Part shown: positions 6,831 to 9,294 of the stretch, one piece after another
Layout of the letters: the number at the start of each line of letters is the position of its first letter
How positions within the stretch are numbered: position 1 is the first letter of the stretch
Source: an uncultured beta proteobacterium
Lineage (GTDB): Bacteria > Pseudomonadota > Gammaproteobacteria > Burkholderiales > Burkholderiaceae_C
DNA: 9,294 bases
Assembly (NCBI GenBank): GCA_903920405.1
Contig: CAIXMC010000041.1
Span: forward strand, 1-9,294
Direction of reading: 5' to 3'
Translations under genes and position numbers: made by a program
The notes under the pieces: model-generated
What the model was told of the DNA's origin: nothing
The model's database searches: none
The model's input: the letters and a program-made list of their open reading frames with translations, nothing else

Positions 6831-7715
6831 ATGCCCATGATTCTTGAAAATAAAGAACTTCAATTGGAAATTGATGCACCCAACGAACTATATCAAGGTG
6901 CTCGATTTGACTGGAGTGGACAAATTTCACAGATCAGGTACAGAAATAAACATACTTTTTGCACGACAGAAAAAAAAGGTACTGTCTATCAAAAACTGCT
7001 GGGAAGAGGTTTGCACAATGAATTTGGAATTGATGCCGCGCTGGGATATGAAGATTGCCCCCTAGGGGAAAAGTTTCATAAAATTGGCGTAGGTTTATTA
7101 ACCAAAGCCACAAAAGATACCTATCAATTTTATAAAAATTATGACATTGAACCTGCCATTTTTTGTATTCAAAACGACGGTTTGTCTGCCACTTTTACAG
7201 TAACACCACGTCAAATTAGAGGGCATTCTTATGTACTTGTGAAACGAATTGAATTGGTTGATGATTCATTTACAATTCATTATCATCTGACCAATACGGG
7301 CAATTTTCTTATTCATACTACAGAATATGTTCACAATTTTCTCTCGATGGACGGTCATCCTCTGGATCATCGGTATATTTTACGTTTCCCTTTTCAAATA
7401 GATACCAGTTTATTCAGTGAAACGGTCAATCCTGACCATATAGTATCTTTTAATGATAATCGTCTCACTTGGAACACCACACCACAAGCGCCTTTTTTCT
7501 TCAGTGATATGAATCCAACGAATCAACAATTATCCTGGGAACTCGAACATAGTAGTGCAAAAATCGGCATTCGTGAAATACCATCTTTTGATGTGAAGCG
7601 TATCAATGTTTGGGGAACGGGTCATGTGGTGAGCCCCGAAATATTTTACCAAATCCATCTTCTGCCCGGGCAAAACTGCAAGTGGGCCAGAAAATACGAC
7701 ATCTATTCCATTTAA
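6831..7715 (+). CDS. Galactose-mutarotase-like (aldose 1-epimerase fold) protein
   Basis: A 294-residue soluble protein (292 if the ATG at 6837 is used). The overall pattern fits the beta-sandwich galactose mutarotase/aldose 1-epimerase superfamily: an N-terminal FDWSGQISQI strand, GRGLHNEFG (58-66, His62), EYVHNF (165-170, His168), and WGTGHVVSPE (261-270, with Glu270 near the C-terminus where the family keeps its catalytic glutamate), ending in WARKYDIYSI. Substrate and activity are unknown; it may interconvert sugar anomers or only bind a carbohydrate. The frame is open back into rnpB, but that part is RNA gene, so the start is 6831 or 6837. No clear ribosome-binding site is seen. It is distinctly AT-richer than the genes before rnpB, which suggests transfer. 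It is followed after 23 nt by a large co-oriented gene, probably in one operon. Confidence 0.6.
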   Translation: MPMILENKELQLEIDAPNELYQGARFDWSGQISQIRYRNKHTFCTTEKKGTVYQKLLGRGLHNEFGIDAALGYEDCPLGEKFHKIGVGLLTKATKDTYQFYKNYDIEPAIFCIQNDGLSATFTVTPRQIRGHSYVLVKRIELVDDSFTIHYHLTNTGNFLIHTTEYVHNFLSMDGHPLDHRYILRFPFQIDTSLFSETVNPDHIVSFNDNRLTWNTTPQAPFFFSDMNPTNQQLSWELEHSSAKIGIREIPSFDVKRINVWGTGHVVSPEIFYQIHLLPGQNCKWARKYDIYSI

Positions 7716-7726
7716 ATTTAACTATC

Positions 7727-7730
7727 AGGA
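7727..7730 (+). promoter_or_regulatory. Ribosome-binding site of the large ORF
   Basis: AGGA lies 8 nt before the ATG at 7739 and is the only good Shine-Dalgarno match in the 23-nt gap. It decides the start of a gene that is open to the window edge. Confidence 0.6.
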
Positions 7731-7738
7731 AAAAATTA

Positions 7739-9294
7739 ATGCAATCACACACTCTGTTCGTTGGCAATTTACCCCTTACCATCCATCATCACAGTGCTGA
7801 AGGTCAGTATGTTGAAATTGAAGGTGAAAAATTTTATAAAATTTTTGATTTTGACAAAATGCCACCTTTTTTTATGAGTATCGTCAGTGATTCAGATCAC
7901 TGGTTGTTTATCTCAAGCAAAGGTGGCCTCACAGCAGGACGAAAAAATCCTGAAAATGCATTTTTTCCTTATACAACCGACGACAAAATCCATGATTCAT
8001 CTTGGAATACGGGCAGCAGAACGATTATTTGGGTTGAGCAGGATGGCAAGAAAATACTTTGGGAGCCTTTTGGTGACAGGTATTATGGCATCTATTCCAT
8101 TCGAAGACATATTTATAAAAATATACCTGGCAATAAAGTCATATTTGAAGAAATAAATGAAACGCTTCATTTATCATTTCAATACTCATGGCTCAATAGT
8201 CAACAATTTGGATTTATAAAGAAATCAAAAATCAGCAACCTGGGTGCGTCGCCAGTTGGTATCAATATTCTTGATGGCATTCAGAATCTACTGCCAGCAT
8301 GTGTCTCGCGCGCCATGCAAACCCATTACAGCACGCTTGTCGATGCCTACAAAAAGAATGAATTTTTGGCTGACTCTGGAATTGGTATTTACTCGTTGAG
8401 TTCCATTCCGGTTGATAGAGCAGAACCCAGTGAATCACTCAAAGCGACTGTGGTGTGGTCATTGGCGAATTTTTCGACCACAAAATTATTATCATCTTCA
8501 CAACTGGAACCCTTCAGGTCAGGTCAAATCATTCAACAGGAAGAAGACATTCGCGCATTGCCTTGTGCTTACTTTATCCATGCCCAATTTGAACTGAAAA
8601 ATAGCCAACACTGGGTTACTATTCTGGATGGTAACAAGGACAGCTCTGATATTGCAGCACTCAAATATCTGATTCAAAATAATACTACACTGGAAACAGA
8701 TATTGACTCTGATATTGCACTTGGTACGGACAATTTAATTAAAATTGTGGCCAATGCAGATGGTTTGCAACTCACTGCGGATCAATTAAATACATCTCGT
8801 CATTTCTCCAACGTTTTGTTTAACGTGATGCGTGGAGGTATTTTTGACAATAATTATTCAGTTGAAAAATGTGATTTTATGTTGTTTTTCAGAAACACAA
8901 ATACACGCCTATTTGAAAAACATACCGCCCTGCTTGATACTTTGCCCAACAGTTTTCAATATTTTAGTTTGATGGATATGGCCGTCAAAACCGCCGATGG
9001 CGATTTTGAACGCATTTGTCATGAATACTTGCCATTGACATTCAGTCGTCGCCATGGTGACCCCAGTCGCCCATGGAATACTTTTTCAATCGACATTCAA
9101 AAAGAAGATGGATCGAAAGTTTTAAACTACCAAGGCAATTGGCGCGATATTTTTCAAAACTGGGAGGCTTTGTCTTTGTCTTTCCCAGGATTTATTGAAA
9201 GCATGATTTGCAAGTTTGTCAATGCATCTACTGCGGATGGTTATAACCCCTACAGGGTCACTCGCAACGGTTTTGAGTGGGAAATTCCAGACGA
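7739..9294 (+). CDS. Large uncharacterised protein, possible carbohydrate-active enzyme (3' truncated by window)
   Basis: An uninterrupted frame of 518 codons from ATG 7739 to the window end, with no stop, so the C-terminus is missing and the full protein is larger. It starts MQSHTLFVGNLPLTIHHH with no signal peptide or membrane helix, so it is probably cytoplasmic. The first ~300 residues are rich in aromatic and beta-strand-like segments (SDSDHWLFISSKGGLTAG, SWNTGSRTIIWVEQDGKK, FGDRYYGIYSIRRHIY). A well-conserved-looking block then appears: GNWRDIFQNWEAL (466-478), SFPGFIESMICKFVNA (481-496) and DGYNPYRVTRNGFEWE (about 500-515). The pattern of a beta-rich N-terminal domain followed by an aromatic helical block resembles (alpha/alpha)6-barrel glycoside hydrolases and phosphorylases such as GH94, but I cannot assign a family. 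The neighbouring mutarotase-like gene supports a sugar role. AT-rich, like that neighbour. Confidence 0.7.
   Translation, partial: MQSHTLFVGNLPLTIHHHSAEGQYVEIEGEKFYKIFDFDKMPPFFMSIVSDSDHWLFISSKGGLTAGRKNPENAFFPYTTDDKIHDSSWNTGSRTIIWVEQDGKKILWEPFGDRYYGIYSIRRHIYKNIPGNKVIFEEINETLHLSFQYSWLNSQQFGFIKKSKISNLGASPVGINILDGIQNLLPACVSRAMQTHYSTLVDAYKKNEFLADSGIGIYSLSSIPVDRAEPSESLKATVVWSLANFSTTKLLSSSQLEPFRSGQIIQQEEDIRALPCAYFIHAQFELKNSQHWVTILDGNKDSSDIAALKYLIQNNTTLETDIDSDIALGTDNLIKIVANADGLQLTADQLNTSRHFSNVLFNVMRGGIFDNNYSVEKCDFMLFFRNTNTRLFEKHTALLDTLPNSFQYFSLMDMAVKTADGDFERICHEYLPLTFSRRHGDPSRPWNTFSIDIQKEDGSKVLNYQGNWRDIFQNWEALSLSFPGFIESMICKFVNASTADGYNPYRVTRNGFEWEIPD

Noticed and set aside
7887..8156. 89-codon plus-strand ORF within the large 3' gene
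   Set aside because: Out of frame inside an uninterrupted 518-codon frame that has a good Shine-Dalgarno and conserved-looking motifs.
1..9294. CRISPR arrays, tRNA genes, insertion sequences or transposases
   Set aside because: No spaced direct repeats, tRNA cloverleaf patterns or transposase-like proteins were seen in reading both strands.

Overview
The window looks like a betaproteobacterial (probably Burkholderiales) chromosome segment of moderate GC. The basis is the gene order yicC-gmk-rpoZ-RelA/SpoT, with a divergent kinase/PP2C phosphatase pair beside it, a 67-residue omega subunit of the betaproteobacterial kind, and a type A RNase P RNA. The organism cannot be named from the sequence.

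Layout. Positions 1-175 hold AT-rich non-coding DNA with two short palindromes. From 2094 down to 176, on the minus strand, lie a serine/threonine protein kinase and a PP2C-type phosphatase that share a 4-base ATGA overlap, so a kinase and its likely counteracting phosphatase are made together. A 77-bp divergent gap (2095-2171) separates them from the plus-strand operon yicC (endoribonuclease), gmk (guanylate kinase) and rpoZ (RNA polymerase omega). That operon ends in two tandem intrinsic terminators of almost the same sequence (3985-4042). A perfect 11-bp inverted repeat then sits on the start of a full-length RelA/SpoT homologue (to 6348) with intact hydrolase and synthetase motifs. Gmk makes GDP, RelA/SpoT makes and degrades (p)ppGpp, and omega forms part of a (p)ppGpp site on RNA polymerase in proteobacteria, so the core genes form a guanine-nucleotide/stringent-response cluster.

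The RNase P RNA gene (rnpB, about 6365-6721) starts only 16 nt after the spoT stop. It is recognisable by its terminal P1 helix and conserved regions. Compared with the E. coli RNA as I remember it, it seems to lack helices P13 and P14, has no visible GGU in L15, and has a longer GU-rich P9 arm.

After rnpB the DNA becomes clearly AT-richer. It encodes a galactose-mutarotase-like protein (6831-7715) and, 23 nt further on, the N-terminal 518 residues of a large protein that runs off the window (7739-9294) and has weak hallmarks of a carbohydrate-active enzyme. This pair looks like an accessory saccharide-processing module placed directly behind a stable RNA gene. It is the part of the window most likely to hold undescribed biology.
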